From contig JAFTXL010000045.1 in the NCBI GenBank assembly GCA_017464985.1, positions 1 to 6,258 on the forward strand: a stretch of DNA of 6,258 nt, read 5' to 3'. A program made the translations under genes and the position numbers. The first letter of the stretch is position 1, and the number at the start of each line of letters is the position of its first letter. The notes below the pieces were generated by a model. The model had not been told where the DNA came from, did no database searches, and saw only the letters and a program-made list of their open reading frames with translations. Positions 6,018-6,258 of the stretch are shown here, in pieces. The DNA comes from Clostridia bacterium (GTDB lineage: Bacteria; Bacillota_A; Clostridia; UBA1212).

Positions 6018-6258
6018 ATGTTACCCGACAAGAATGTAGTTTTGCCTGATGATTTGAAGAAGCTTTCAAAAGTTGAACTTGAGTCTCTGGCAGATGAAAT
6101 CAGAGAGAGATTAGTTGATATTGTAGCAAATAACGGCGGCCACTTAGCATCAAACCTGGGAGTGGTTGAGCTTACTATTGCTATGTATACTCATTATAAT
6201 CCTTTTGTTGATAAAATTGTATGGGATGTCGGGCATCAGACATATGTTCATAAGATAC
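6018..6258 (+). CDS. dxs: 1-deoxy-D-xylulose-5-phosphate synthase, 3' partial
   Basis: This is the first 80 residues of DXS, the thiamine diphosphate enzyme that joins pyruvate and glyceraldehyde 3-phosphate to make DXP, the entry step of the MEP isoprenoid pathway and of thiamine and pyridoxal synthesis. Complete family members are about 620 residues; the remainder lies beyond the window. The visible part contains the diagnostic NGGHLASNLGVVELTIA (39-55) with the active-site His42, and KIVWDVGHQTYVHKI (66-80) with His73, which bind substrate and cofactor phosphates. AAGGA (6004-6008) lies nine bases before the ATG. Position directly after ispA is a common arrangement that couples the first MEP enzyme with prenyl chain synthesis. 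Confidence 0.96.
   Translation, partial: MLPDKNVVLPDDLKKLSKVELESLADEIRERLVDIVANNGGHLASNLGVVELTIAMYTHYNPFVDKIVWDVGHQTYVHKI

Overview
The window looks like chromosomal DNA of a spore-forming, low-to-moderate GC member of the Clostridia, perhaps Oscillospiraceae/Ruminococcaceae-like. This is inferred from gene content and protein character, not from a search. It holds eight plus-strand genes: a 5'-truncated DUF881 membrane protein, a PdaA-type polysaccharide deacetylase, the sporulation pair yqfC-yqfD, a PhoH-family ATPase, the rRNA endonuclease ybeY, the prenyl diphosphate synthase ispA, and the first 80 codons of dxs. I see no RNA gene, transposase, CRISPR array or phage gene, and no convincing minus-strand gene.

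Layout. Bases 2-673 encode the end of a DUF881 protein (membrane segment, coiled coil, DUF881 domain). Bases 710-752 form a perfect 17-bp inverted repeat followed by a T6 tract. Its right arm runs into the ribosome binding site of the next gene, so it may act as a terminator, a translational mask, or both. pdaA (762-1634) follows, then an 80-base gap with weak promoter-like boxes. yqfC and yqfD overlap by 8 bases, and phoH starts 17 bases after yqfD. ybeY follows after an 85-base gap in which I see nothing definite. A 141-base, structure-rich spacer with imperfect repeats separates ybeY from ispA. A 69-base AT-rich gap with a plausible extended -10 promoter separates ispA from dxs, which runs off the window.

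How the genes fit together. yqfC-yqfD-phoH-(pgpH)-ybeY is a familiar Firmicute order that joins mother-cell sporulation genes to RNA and ribosome maintenance genes. Here the HD-domain gene pgpH, usually found between phoH and ybeY, is absent. The usual followers of ybeY (dgkA, cdd, era) are replaced by the isoprenoid genes ispA and dxs. dxs makes DXP, the entry metabolite of the MEP pathway; ispA condenses the resulting C5 units into prenyl diphosphates that feed undecaprenyl phosphate for cell wall and spore cortex synthesis. pdaA acts on cortex peptidoglycan, so much of the window has an envelope or spore theme.

Most genes are ordinary core genes. The unexplained structure is in DNA or RNA rather than new proteins: the hairpin on the pdaA ribosome binding site, the repeat-like spacer before ispA, and a perfect 14-bp inverted repeat inside ispA at a conserved substrate-binding motif. 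I found no convincing evidence of a wholly new multi-gene system.
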